Origin: Kiritimatiellia bacterium
GTDB taxonomy: Bacteria > Verrucomicrobiota > Kiritimatiellia > UBA8416 > YA12-FULL-48-11
NCBI GenBank assembly: GCA_028716365.1
Contig: JAQUPZ010000002.1
Location: 372,001 to 436,000 of the forward strand
DNA: 64,000 nucleotides
Direction of reading: 5' to 3'
Shown here: positions 1-8,356 of the stretch, one piece after another
Numbering within the stretch: position 1 is the stretch's first letter
How the letters are laid out: each line of letters opens with the position of its first letter
Made by a program: the position numbers and the translations under genes
The notes under the pieces: model-generated
Database searches by the model: none
What the model saw: only the letters and a program-made list of their open reading frames with translations
What the model was told of the DNA's origin: nothing

Positions 1-32
1 CGAGAGGAATCTTTCTTGTCTAGGTCGGACAT
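1..32 (-). CDS. 5' end of a gene running off the left edge
   Basis: Only the first ten codons are visible (M-S-D-L-D-K-K-D-S-S). The ATG shares one base with the TGA of the small frame upstream (TGATG), an arrangement typical of translationally coupled genes. Function cannot be judged. The call rests on this overlap alone. Confidence 0.35.
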   Translation of the reverse strand, partial: MSDLDKKDSS

Positions 33-202
33 CAGTCTTCACCCCTCATCATAACAGTTTTGGGATAATGTTCAATTTCTTGAGCCAGCGTTGACGGTTC
101 CATCTCGAGAGAACTTTTTCCCATCATAAACGAAACACCCATAGGCATCGAGACTGAATAAATAGTTCTCGATGCTCCACTCGAAGATTCGTTTCTATGC
201 AT
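32..202 (-). CDS. Small hypothetical protein, 56 aa
   Basis: An ATG-started frame of 56 codons that ends in TGA overlapping the ATG of the next gene. An AGG lies about 8 bases before the ATG and a TATAAT-like box lies just upstream. The product is rich in Ser and Met, with a short hydrophobic centre (V-S-M-P-M-G-V-S-F-M-M) and an acidic C-terminus. I do not recognise the family. Coupling to the truncated downstream gene suggests a small accessory or regulatory partner (inference). It could also be a chance ORF, since 56 codons is short. Confidence 0.4.
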   Translation of the reverse strand: MHRNESSSGASRTIYSVSMPMGVSFMMGKSSLEMEPSTLAQEIEHYPKTVMMRGED

Positions 203-212
203 AATATTACCT

Positions 213-240
213 ATTATAGATCAATGCGCAGTTCGGGCAA
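213..240 (-). promoter_or_regulatory. Possible sigma-70-type promoter for the small ORF pair
   Basis: Read on the minus strand there is TTGCCC (235-240), a 16-base spacer and a perfect TATAAT (213-218). The predicted start would fall only a few bases before the ATG at 202, giving a nearly leaderless message, which weakens the call. Confidence 0.3.
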
Positions 241-254
241 GAATCAAATAGTAA

Positions 255-349
255 TGAAGCTCTGCGGGCTGAAGCCCGCAGTTTCTTAGCGGAATCCGCC
301 GTAGCAAAAACTATATTCATCCCACGGACTCAAAGTCCTGGGTCTCCCG
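255..349. repeat. Cluster of palindromic hairpin modules
   Basis: At least three short inverted repeats stand in a row: a 9-bp stem CTGCGGGCT/AGCCCGCAG with a 2-base loop (262-281), GCGGA-A-TCCGC just downstream, and GGACT-CAA-AGTCC flanked by CC/GG. This is the look of a dispersed REP-like element in intergenic DNA, not of a terminator (no T-run). Apart from this cluster and the promoter-like boxes, 203 to 557 holds no gene I can support. Confidence 0.5.
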
Positions 350-557
350 CGAAGGAGGATGAAGGCTTAGACGAGTTGAATGGTATCTCCAAATATCCTC
401 ACCGATTCTTATCAACCGGCATCTCTTAGTCATGTTTGTGAATTGGCACGCAAGTACACCGGAATAAAAATGAAACACAGGTTATATCGGTGGTTATACA
501 AGAAACGTTGGAGACAAAAATCACAAGAAGGATACGGCAGATGTGAATTGATTATAA

Positions 558-2573
558 TTAATTTACCACAATGTTCTTCCGGATCAATTCCTGCAGTTGT
601 AATGGTTCCGTCTTGTTGAGACGATCTAGTATTCTTTCCCAGCGGTAGGCAAAACTACCACCCTCATCCCTGCGCCGCCCTTTGAAAAGGGTATCAAAAG
701 CCCGTTTTCTCTTGCGATATTCCTGCTGAATCTTTGAAAATCTTTCAACAAACGCCAGTAAATAAACATGAGCAAATTCCCTTGTATCGGGAAGATATTC
801 AGCCCTGCGGTTAACTGGCATAGCATAGTCAGATGCAAAATTCTGGAGGTCACTCTGATAGTCCACGAATGTACCAGTATGATCGGAAACAACCAAGTCT
901 ACAGGCATACCATTACTGTCTTCAACAATAACCTCATCCCCGTCGTCAAAAACCACCCGGCCATCCAAGTCCATGCGTCCAATTATCATATTCGGTGCGG
1001 CGGCTCCTCCAAGAAGATGCGCATACTTCAAGGCAAATGTTTCATTTTCAAATTTGTGCTTCGGCGTCTTATCTGTTGCAGTGCCATATATATAATCGCG
1101 CTCAAAGTATGGTGACCATATCGTAATCCCGTGATATTCCCTTTTCTTACCAAAATATCGTTCGGCAATCTTTCGTGACGTAACTCGCTGGGGCAGATTC
1201 ATTCCAAGCTGACGACAACCAAGTCTCCGGTCCAGAATGTAATCAGTGTATTCTTCCGACTCCACAATCGCATCGAGGAGGCTTTTCCCATCATCAAGAC
1301 GTTCGTACACTCCCCACTTCTGCATTCTTATAAACCGTACTGTTTCCTTTTCGCTCTCACGATGCTTAATTTCCGCAATATAAACGTCCCTGCGGTTCCG
1401 GGAAGCTATCCTTTTCGACAATGATGTAGTTAATCGTCCGATATTTACATATTCCAGGTCCCCGTATTCACGTAGAAAACTGAATATGAAACCGCGCGAT
1501 TTTTCATCACAAAGCCGTTCGAGTTCCGCATCACCAGGTTTTTTGGATTTCTCTTCAAAAATCGGATCAAATATCAATTCACCCTGTTCGATACGGGCTC
1601 CAGGCAACCATTCAATCTGCATGAAAAACTCAGAACTGAGTCCCGCGATAGGTTCTTCAGAAACAACCCCTTCTTTTTGCTCGGTGAGAACCGCAAAAAT
1701 TTTATTCCGCCAATCCATGTTCTGGGGATCATCAACACGAAATTCCAGAGGAACCGCATCACAAAACTTCTTCTTCAGATTATCATAAATTTTTCTTAAT
1801 TGTAACGAACTGATCTTGGCAAAATCCTGGTTGATAAAATCGGAACAAGAAAAGGCTTTATCAACCATGAAAAATGCTATCTCGGGATTTTCCATACGAT
1901 TACTACAGTATCCATACTTATTGATCTCAAGGAGGTATTTCCGCAATTCTTCATCATCAAGCTTGCCCAAGCGGCAGAATTCGTCACAAGTAAGCAACTT
2001 TGTGCCCTTTGCCTTGTTATAATAGTATATTGGTTTTCCTGTAATCCCTATCCGCGAAGCTGAAATCATGTTGATCATCTTTTCCGATGATTTCGGAAGA
2101 GGACTGATCCGCCAGTATTCACCACGCCACTTAATCGCATCTTTGACCTTCTGATTGAACACATAGAGAAATTTAATCTGCTGCTTGGATACAATCTCCT
2201 GAAGTATCTCGTCAGCCTTAAAAGCAATTGCCATATTATCAGGATCGGGACGAATCAGAACTTCATTCTCCTCCATGATAAGATCAACAGAATTCCGCGC
2301 TTCAACATTTTCTTCGTCTATCGTAAGGGGATCGACTCCAATCTGACGGCGCTTACGATTCAGTCTTTCAATATAAGCCATTCGCTGAGTGGCATGAATA
2401 CCAGGGACGGTAATAAGTGTATTTGTATTGGTAAAAATTGTCCCTATCCGCGACTTAAGGTTTCCCTGATTGTCTTTGGCAAGAGGATATTCCCCTACAA
2501 TTTCAATTTTCAGGTTTTCACCATGGATTACTTTAGTCTCCGCAGCAGAATATATTTTTTTATCGGATTTCAC
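558..2573 (-). CDS. Unknown conserved-looking protein, 671 aa
   Basis: I do not recognise this protein. It is long, soluble (no signal peptide or membrane segment), rich in charged residues, and has sections that look domain-like: an aromatic W-R-G-E-Y-W-R-I-S-P-L-P segment near residue 150 and, near residues 528-570, N-M-I-I-G-R-M-D followed by V-F-D-D-G-D-E-V-I and D-H-T-G. The last block faintly recalls the N/D...D-x-G arrangement of kinase-like folds, but this is only an impression. I chose the GTG at 2573 because GGGAGG lies about 10 bases before it; an upstream GTG at 2600 is possible. It is the last gene of the top6B-top6A-asnS-marC run, immediately behind the marC-family gene. Confidence 0.8.
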   Translation of the reverse strand: MKSDKKIYSAAETKVIHGENLKIEIVGEYPLAKDNQGNLKSRIGTIFTNTNTLITVPGIHATQRMAYIERLNRKRRQIGVDPLTIDEENVEARNSVDLIMEENEVLIRPDPDNMAIAFKADEILQEIVSKQQIKFLYVFNQKVKDAIKWRGEYWRISPLPKSSEKMINMISASRIGITGKPIYYYNKAKGTKLLTCDEFCRLGKLDDEELRKYLLEINKYGYCSNRMENPEIAFFMVDKAFSCSDFINQDFAKISSLQLRKIYDNLKKKFCDAVPLEFRVDDPQNMDWRNKIFAVLTEQKEGVVSEEPIAGLSSEFFMQIEWLPGARIEQGELIFDPIFEEKSKKPGDAELERLCDEKSRGFIFSFLREYGDLEYVNIGRLTTSLSKRIASRNRRDVYIAEIKHRESEKETVRFIRMQKWGVYERLDDGKSLLDAIVESEEYTDYILDRRLGCRQLGMNLPQRVTSRKIAERYFGKKREYHGITIWSPYFERDYIYGTATDKTPKHKFENETFALKYAHLLGGAAAPNMIIGRMDLDGRVVFDDGDEVIVEDSNGMPVDLVVSDHTGTFVDYQSDLQNFASDYAMPVNRRAEYLPDTREFAHVYLLAFVERFSKIQQEYRKRKRAFDTLFKGRRRDEGGSFAYRWERILDRLNKTEPLQLQELIRKNIVVN

Positions 2574-2605
2574 TTCAACCAATCCCTCCCGGCCACACAC
2601 TCAAA

Positions 2606-3202
2606 TCAATGCGTCAAGGCGACGATCATAACAACACCTTTACGCACCATCATTACCCCGATTGCCGCAAGTAGCAAGCTTGCTAATTTGGAAATTGTTT
2701 TTGCCCCCGCTTTTCCCAGGAAACGGAATATAGTCCCGGAATAATGGAATACCACTCCCGCAATAAAAATATTCACTAGTATGGCGGGTGCCGTCGGTAT
2801 GATCCCATGCTCATTCAGAAGAAGGATCGATGTCGTGAGAACCGCCGGCCCTGTTATCAATGGTACACCTATCGGGACCGCACCCAGACATTCGAGGTCT
2901 ATCACTCCCCTGCTCTTTGCCGCTGTAATAAGATCACTCATTGATATCACGAAAAGAAGCACCCCGCCTGCAATCATAAAGTCAGAAACTGTGATTCCCA
3001 GAAGATTTAAAATACCAGTACCGATTGCAAGAAAAGTAAGGGCAACGGCCGCAGCGGTAATAACTGACTGTAAAACTATGCGACGAATCTTCTGCTCGCC
3101 AAGCCCTTCCGTGAGGCTTATGAATACGGGAAGTACTCCAAGCGCATCAACCGCCACAAACAAAGGAACGAAACACAACCAGAAATCTTTCATAAAAACC
3201 AT
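2606..3202 (-). CDS. MarC/UPF0056 family integral membrane protein
   Basis: This is a hydrophobic protein of 198 residues with about six predicted transmembrane segments, matching the size and pattern of MarC/YchE-like inner-membrane proteins. Family features seen are an N-terminal segment with D-A-L-G-V-L-P-V-F, a second-half G-V-P-L-I-T-G-P-A pattern, and a hydrophobic C-terminus. The substrate of this family is not established; the old link to multiple antibiotic resistance is not supported by later work. An in-frame ATG at 3193 is an alternative start. The gene starts 6 bases after the asnS stop, so it is probably co-transcribed with it. Confidence 0.85.
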   Translation of the reverse strand: MVFMKDFWLCFVPLFVAVDALGVLPVFISLTEGLGEQKIRRIVLQSVITAAAVALTFLAIGTGILNLLGITVSDFMIAGGVLLFVISMSDLITAAKSRGVIDLECLGAVPIGVPLITGPAVLTTSILLLNEHGIIPTAPAILVNIFIAGVVFHYSGTIFRFLGKAGAKTISKLASLLLAAIGVMMVRKGVVMIVALTH

Positions 3203-3208
3203 GCACTT

Positions 3209-4717
3209 TTACGGGTATATCCGGCCCATCGTCCGCGGGAACGGAATCGTTTCACGTACATGTTTCAGCCCGCAAATCCAGGTGAGCGCCCTTTCAATAC
3301 CGAGTCCGAACCCCCCGTGGGGGACACTTCCATATTTTCGCACATCAAGATACCAGTCATAGTCTTCGGGATTCAAGCCTTTCTCCTTCATCCGCGTAAC
3401 AAGCACATCCAGATTTTCTTCACGTTGACTCCCGCCTATTATTTCACCATATCCTTCAGGAGCAAGAAGATCCATGTTGCGTACCAGCCGTTTGTCTTGC
3501 ACCGATTCCTTCATGTAAAAAGCTTTTGCTTCTCTGGGATAGTCAGTCACAAAAACCGGCTTATCAAACTGCTTTGAAATAATCGTCTCGTCACTGCCGC
3601 CAAGATCACCGCCGAACTCGAACGCCTGTGCCGAAGCTATATGCGCAGGACGATTGTGCAAATCCGCTTCAAGGTCTTCGATATTTTCCTTTAATTCATG
3701 GATTTGAATCTGAATTTTGTCTTTTTGTGCTGTTTTCTTCACTGCATCAACCTGCTTTTCCAGCCTGCCCAGCTCATCAATTAATGCCTGCAGTTTTTCT
3801 TTGTCACGCATCATTTCTTTTTCGAGCCAGTCTTTCGTTTTTGCACTCCTGAGATTTTCAGCAACCTCGCCGTAGGTCATTCTGATAAAAGGTTTTTTTA
3901 CTTTTCTCAGCGCCTCGATATCGCGCCCAAGAAACGTCAAATCATCCTGATGCCTGGCCAGCACTTGTTCCACAACATAACATACCATATCTTCCGCAAG
4001 TGCAATCACATCATCAAGTTCGGCAAACGCAACTTCAGGTTCAATCATCCAGAACTCGGTCAGATGACGGCGCGTCTTGGATTTTTCAGCTCGGAAAGTA
4101 GGCCCGAAACAATACACCTTCCCAAGCGCCAGACATGCACTCTCAAGGTAAAGTTGTCCTGTTTGGGCAAGGAAAGCTTTTCGATCAAAATATTCGACAG
4201 GGAACAGTGTCTGCGCATCTTCACCGGCACCTGCGACCAGGATCGGCGTATCGACCAGCGTAAACCCGCGGTTATCAAAAAAATCCCGGCATGCCTTGAT
4301 CAATGTATGCCGTATGCGCAGAATTGCAGTAGGCCGCCTCGATCGCAACCACAAATGCCTGTGCGACATCAGGAAATCAATACCGTGTGCCTTCCTGGTT
4401 ATCGGATACTCAGCCGCAATATGTATGATTTCGACTGATGAAACGGCGATTTCATACCCGCCAATCGCTCTTTCATCTTTTCGCACAATTCCGCGAACAA
4501 TCAGGGAAGATTCATGAGGGAGCTCGGATGCCTTTTTAAAAGCATCCTCTGCTGAGGACTCAACCACGCACTGGCAGATACCCGACCCGTCCCGAATTTG
4601 CAGGAAAGCCACACCACCACCACTACGCTTACCAAAAAGCCAGCCATGAATACTGACATCACGACCATCATGCGCCGCTAAATCCTTGATTTGAACAAAA
4701 CCCGCATCCGCATTCAT
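3209..4717 (-). CDS. asnS: Asparaginyl-tRNA synthetase
   Basis: This class IIb synthetase charges tRNA-Asn with asparagine in the cytoplasm. An N-terminal OB-fold (about residues 8-105) precedes the catalytic core. Motif 2 F-R-A-E-K-S near residue 208 and motif 3 G-L-G-I-E-R near 471 are present. The ATG at 4717 is preceded by GAGG at 7-base spacing and is preferred over an in-frame TTG four codons earlier. Between motif 2 and motif 3, residues about 292-365 form a Lys/Glu/Leu-rich stretch predicted as coiled coil, which makes the protein (502 aa) longer than the usual roughly 430-470. The gene lies between top6A and the marC-family gene in one directional run. Confidence 0.95.
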   Translation of the reverse strand: MNADAGFVQIKDLAAHDGRDVSIHGWLFGKRSGGGVAFLQIRDGSGICQCVVESSAEDAFKKASELPHESSLIVRGIVRKDERAIGGYEIAVSSVEIIHIAAEYPITRKAHGIDFLMSHRHLWLRSRRPTAILRIRHTLIKACRDFFDNRGFTLVDTPILVAGAGEDAQTLFPVEYFDRKAFLAQTGQLYLESACLALGKVYCFGPTFRAEKSKTRRHLTEFWMIEPEVAFAELDDVIALAEDMVCYVVEQVLARHQDDLTFLGRDIEALRKVKKPFIRMTYGEVAENLRSAKTKDWLEKEMMRDKEKLQALIDELGRLEKQVDAVKKTAQKDKIQIQIHELKENIEDLEADLHNRPAHIASAQAFEFGGDLGGSDETIISKQFDKPVFVTDYPREAKAFYMKESVQDKRLVRNMDLLAPEGYGEIIGGSQREENLDVLVTRMKEKGLNPEDYDWYLDVRKYGSVPHGGFGLGIERALTWICGLKHVRETIPFPRTMGRIYP

Positions 4718-4809
4718 CAATATCCTCAATTTTTTACGTTTTGAAATAGATAATAGTTGGAGTCTTGATTTTAATCAATCAACAATCGGAGCTCATCAAA
4801 GACAATCAG

Positions 4810-5988
4810 TTACGGCAGGAATTTCTTTTTCTTCAGTTTGTCAGGAATATATTTTTCCAGGACATAATTCAGCCCATGTTTGGCAAACGCCTGCTGTTCA
4901 ATACGTACGCCCATTTTCAGCATTTGATTCAAAGCATCCTGCCATTCCTTGTGATGCAGAACAAATGGATCATTTTTCAGGGCATCTTTTGCCCGTTTAA
5001 TATCAGCATCTTCAAGCGGATGTGTCGCATCCTCAAGATCATAGTCAATAATGTCCTGCGGGGTAACACCAAGGTAATGCGCCTGCGGTACACAAAAAAA
5101 ACGGTTGATGTGCGCCGCCTGCCCGGACCCGACTTTCAAGGTCCGGTAAATGTTGCAATATCCGTAAGGATCACCATCGGTAAAGACCAGTACTGGGAGC
5201 TTCTGGTCATCTGCCAACCGCCGGATAAATCTTCGACACGCCCTCGTCGGCACCCCACTCATGGAAATCAGCACACAATCAGCCTTTTCATAATAACGGT
5301 GATGAACAAGACGCTGGAAGAGTGATGCTGTTTCAATAACAAGAATCAGCTTTGCCTTGGACTCAAAAACAAGATGCTCTACGCGGGAAGGAATGCTCCA
5401 TGCACCGCTCCCCAGTTTTGCACAATCAACCTTCACTTTTTCTTTTGAAACCGGGTTTTTATCGATAACGATCAGCGGACCAGCAACATCTCCGCCACGT
5501 TCTTCAGGAATATAGCCAAGTTGTTCGCGGTTCACCGCAAGCATTGCTTCCATATCATCAAGAAGTGTGTCACTTTCCGGCTGTTCATCAAACCGGCACT
5601 CACCCCAGCTTTTGCTGTTGTAATAGATTTCACGTTTACCTGCGATGTCATTCTTGTCGAGAAGGTCTTTCTTGGTCGTAGCCATCAGCCGCATCGACTG
5701 GGCAAATGTTTTCACCGTATTGTATGTAAGAGTACGGGTGGACATTTTCCCCCTGATTTCAAAGTGACCGCGCTTGGGATCATACTTCACATTAGAAAGC
5801 GCACGAATCGGGAAGCGCATATCAGGTTTCTTTTTACGTTTTACAATGTCATGGTAAATATCGGCACCGATTTCGACGATTTTCTTCGATGCGCCTTCAC
5901 GGGAAATCACCTGCGGCGCCCGTCGTACAGGCTCAACTTCTTTATCCTGCTTCCTGGACTTTACTGGTTCTTTTTTCTTCTTAGCCAT
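4810..5988 (-). CDS. top6A: DNA topoisomerase VI subunit A (Spo11-like)
   Basis: This is the DNA-cleaving subunit of the type IIB topoisomerase, which forms 5'-phosphotyrosyl links and, with subunit B, relaxes and decatenates DNA. The winged-helix part carries R-E-I-Y-Y at residues 119-123, holding the active-site tyrosine. The Toprim domain has V-I-E-T-A (E219) and D-G-D-P-Y-G (D271 and D273), the metal-binding acidic residues. The first 30 residues are a Lys-rich extension. The ATG at 5988 is preceded by GGAG at good spacing. It follows the second top6B piece by 59 bases. Topo VI is typical of archaea and plants and patchy in bacteria; here both subunits seem retained as a working pair. Confidence 0.95.
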   Translation of the reverse strand: MAKKKKEPVKSRKQDKEVEPVRRAPQVISREGASKKIVEIGADIYHDIVKRKKKPDMRFPIRALSNVKYDPKRGHFEIRGKMSTRTLTYNTVKTFAQSMRLMATTKKDLLDKNDIAGKREIYYNSKSWGECRFDEQPESDTLLDDMEAMLAVNREQLGYIPEERGGDVAGPLIVIDKNPVSKEKVKVDCAKLGSGAWSIPSRVEHLVFESKAKLILVIETASLFQRLVHHRYYEKADCVLISMSGVPTRACRRFIRRLADDQKLPVLVFTDGDPYGYCNIYRTLKVGSGQAAHINRFFCVPQAHYLGVTPQDIIDYDLEDATHPLEDADIKRAKDALKNDPFVLHHKEWQDALNQMLKMGVRIEQQAFAKHGLNYVLEKYIPDKLKKKKFLP

Positions 5989-6047
5989 TACTTTCTCCAG
6001 CACATCATTCTTGTCTTTAGTTTAGAAATCCCTTTTCCCAGTCTGCC

Positions 6048-7103
6048 TTATTGTTCGAGGTGCGTTCTTTCCAGCATTTTGTTCAAGTCTCTGATAATCC
6101 CCTTCTCTTGCTTGTCGTTCAAATCCAGGATTTCCTTCAATCCAAGCGCCAGATGCGGAATATACATTGCAATATAATCGCGTTTGCGGGCCATTTCTTC
6201 AATGCGCCGCCGCTTACTCAGGAATACCGAAAGCTGACGTCCGCATTCCTGCATGGCAAAAGTCATCTCCCTGATGATTTCAGGATAATGCGCAATAGCT
6301 TCCTTGCTTTCACTGGTAAACGGCACCCAAACACTGGCCATGTGTACCATGACCACCATCGGACCTATCGGAAGAGACCCCCTGGGCTGGGAAAGGCCGT
6401 ACCTTTTCCAGTCAACACCGCCCACCGCCTTATTGATGGCGCATGCACCACCCATGTGAAGCAGTGGGACCCGGTTTGCAAAACGCATCACGCGCACAGG
6501 TTCTTCAGCATTCAATTCCTGATTCTCTCCTGGCTTGGCATACGCAACACCGGCTTCTATCTGGAAAGGATTGCCGCGATATACAGTTGGGGCCCTTGTA
6601 ACTGCAGTATAAAAATCTGCTGCTATCTCTTTTTTAAGACCAGCAACGATCTGCTTCTCGCCAATCGGCGAAAGACAATCAGTTGGCGGTCTCATCAGTT
6701 TGGTTTCATTGATGGCTTTGAAAAGTGCTTCACTTTCCTGGTGCGCTATTCTTGTCGGATTTGCCTTCGGATTCAGTTTCGCAAGATTGCAGATCTGGTT
6801 CGCCGTGCCGCCGCCGACCCGTGAGAAATCCTGGCAAAGCATGGAACGCAGAGTGCGGGCAGAACTGTCCTTCAACATCTGGATGAGAACACCAAGCTCG
6901 ACTCCATGTGGATGCGGCTTGATTTCTTTGGGTTGTACAGGAAGCGCCTTGTTGACGCGCTGAAATATCGTCCATGTACCGCTTTGTACCGAAGAAGAAA
7001 TGGTCGGTGCAGGTGATTCAGCCACTTTCGCAGGCTTGGCGTCACGTGTTTTCGCCTTCTTCACCTTTTTCTCAATTGGTTTCTTTTTTCCTTTTTTCTT
7101 CAT
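6048..7103 (-). CDS. top6B: DNA topoisomerase VI subunit B, C-terminal piece (H2TH and transducer)
   Basis: The 351-residue frame begins with a Lys-rich disordered head (1-40) and then carries the part of Top6B that follows the GHKL ATPase domain. Visible are the K-P-H-P-H-G-V-E-L-G motif at about 62-71, the H2TH segment with S-R-V-G-G-G-T-A (94-101), and the transducer fold with R-V-P-L-L-H (211-216) and the switch-lysine motif P-F-T-S-E-S-K-E-A-I (K267). It lies in the same reading frame as the upstream piece, separated by one TGA and 11 sense codons. No convincing Shine-Dalgarno precedes its ATG at 7103. It may be made by re-initiation or by stop readthrough. The H2TH and transducer core looks intact, arguing against decay. 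Confidence 0.9.
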   Translation of the reverse strand: MKKKGKKKPIEKKVKKAKTRDAKPAKVAESPAPTISSSVQSGTWTIFQRVNKALPVQPKEIKPHPHGVELGVLIQMLKDSSARTLRSMLCQDFSRVGGGTANQICNLAKLNPKANPTRIAHQESEALFKAINETKLMRPPTDCLSPIGEKQIVAGLKKEIAADFYTAVTRAPTVYRGNPFQIEAGVAYAKPGENQELNAEEPVRVMRFANRVPLLHMGGACAINKAVGGVDWKRYGLSQPRGSLPIGPMVVMVHMASVWVPFTSESKEAIAHYPEIIREMTFAMQECGRQLSVFLSKRRRIEEMARKRDYIAMYIPHLALGLKEILDLNDKQEKGIIRDLNKMLERTHLEQ

Positions 7104-7136
7104 TTCAAAATCATTTATCTGTGTTTGCCGAAAATC

Positions 7137-8159
7137 TCACTTTTTTCTTTTCCCACTTTTTTTACTTTTCGCCTTTTTACCCTTGGGGCTCTCTGCCTCA
7201 TCTTCATCCGGCTCTTCTTCATCTTCTTCGTCGTCATCGCCCCCGGACTCATCATCTTCTTCGTCAAATTCATCGTCATCCCAGATTGACTTGCCGCCGG
7301 ACTTCTCCTTCTTTTCATCTTCTTCGTCTTCTTCCTCCGATTCTTCCTTTCCCCGCCGCTCCGGTTTCTTCTTTTCGCCATTCTCCGTTCCGCCGTCTCG
7401 CCGCTTCCCCGATTCTTTCTTCTCCTCCTCTTCTTCAACTGGGGCGTCTTTCAGCAGAGTGATCCGGTAGTAAAGTTGAAGATGAGGATTCACCACAGCA
7501 CACTGTTTCAGAAATTCATCAACTGAAAGACGACCACGGACATATGCAGCCTCCATTTCGATGGATACGCACGTCCCATGCGAGAAAACCAGCGGTTTAT
7601 CGCCTTCCTTAAACGGTGGAAATTCAGGCTTCCATTCCACCAGTTCGTCCTTAAGGATTGCCGGTTTATTCTGGCGCGTATCGATCTGCACTTCAATATA
7701 ATGCGCCTTTTTACCGCTCGCCGTCCTTGAAAGAATTTTCGTGGAACTACCGGTTGTCAACTGTCCGTACATCCCGGCGGCACTGATACCAATTCCCTGT
7801 TGTCCTCTGGACATGCGAAGCCTGTGGAACTTCGAACCATAAAGGAGTTTAGCAAAGATTTTGGGAACCTGGTCTCTGACTATTCCAGGTCCGCTATCAG
7901 TCACAGATACGCGAAAACGGGTATCTGCAAGCTGTACAACATCAACGCTTATACTTGGAACAATGCCTGCCTCTTCACATGCATCAAGAGCGTTATCCAT
8001 CGCTTCCTTGACGGTTGTGAGCAAAGCTTTCCGCGGACTGTCAAATCCCAGAAGATGACGATTCTTCAGAAAGAACTCGGACACAGAGATTTCTCTCTGC
8101 TTACGGGCCATACTTTCTGCAGTTTCAACAACTTCTCTTTCGTCCCTTTTCTTTGGCAT
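7137..8159 (-). CDS. top6B: DNA topoisomerase VI subunit B, N-terminal piece (GHKL ATPase)
   Basis: This is the ATPase half of the Topo VI B subunit. The GHKL Bergerat fold is clear: E-A-M-D-N-A-L-D-A (52-60, catalytic Glu and Asn), D-S-G-P-G-I (88-93) and G-Q-Q-G-I-G (119-124). The domain runs to about residue 240, ending at the V-N-P-H block that in single-chain Top6B leads into H2TH. Instead, residues 241-340 are a highly charged low-complexity tail, mostly acidic Glu/Asp runs turning Lys-rich at the end, closed by TGA at 7137-7139. The rest of Top6B continues in the same frame downstream. It heads the run top6B-top6A-asnS. Confidence 0.92.
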   Translation of the reverse strand: MPKKRDEREVVETAESMARKQREISVSEFFLKNRHLLGFDSPRKALLTTVKEAMDNALDACEEAGIVPSISVDVVQLADTRFRVSVTDSGPGIVRDQVPKIFAKLLYGSKFHRLRMSRGQQGIGISAAGMYGQLTTGSSTKILSRTASGKKAHYIEVQIDTRQNKPAILKDELVEWKPEFPPFKEGDKPLVFSHGTCVSIEMEAAYVRGRLSVDEFLKQCAVVNPHLQLYYRITLLKDAPVEEEEEKKESGKRRDGGTENGEKKKPERRGKEESEEEDEEDEKKEKSGGKSIWDDDEFDEEDDESGGDDDEEDEEEPDEDEAESPKGKKAKSKKSGKRKK

Positions 8160-8234
8160 GTGGGATATTTGGCAAATCGTAGGAAAAATTCAAGAGAATC
8201 ATGCTGAAAAATCCAATTTATTCTGCCGCGTATT

Positions 8235-8262
8235 ATTATCCCGTCACAGCTGTCCTGGACAA
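8235..8262 (-). promoter_or_regulatory. Possible promoter of the top6B-top6A-asnS run
   Basis: On the minus strand, TTGTCC (257-262 of this block, 8257-8262), a 16-base spacer and GATAAT (8235-8240) stand about 75 bases before the top6B start. The match to consensus is moderate and nothing else supports it. The rest of the 197-base gap to the upstream gene has no other visible feature. Confidence 0.28.
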
Positions 8263-8356
8263 ACTGATAACCCATCTGCCTGATAATTACAAAAGTATAC
8301 AGCGCTGACACAGTGTTTCTGCTCCATCATAATGACTGTATAGTCAGGCGATTCCA

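Noticed and set aside
380-619. Small plus-strand ORF of 79 codons overlapping the end of the unknown 671-aa gene
   Set aside because: No ribosome-binding site, no recognisable family, and its 3' end lies over a longer, better-supported gene.
7137-7139. TGA between the top6B halves as a selenocysteine codon
   Set aside because: No SECIS-like hairpin is visible just downstream and the site is in a disordered Lys-rich linker, where selenocysteine would have no role.
7000-7470. Ser- and Pro-rich plus-strand ORFs opposite the top6B linker
   Set aside because: They are antisense shadows of the Glu/Asp/Lys-rich linker of top6B; low complexity is inherited from it.
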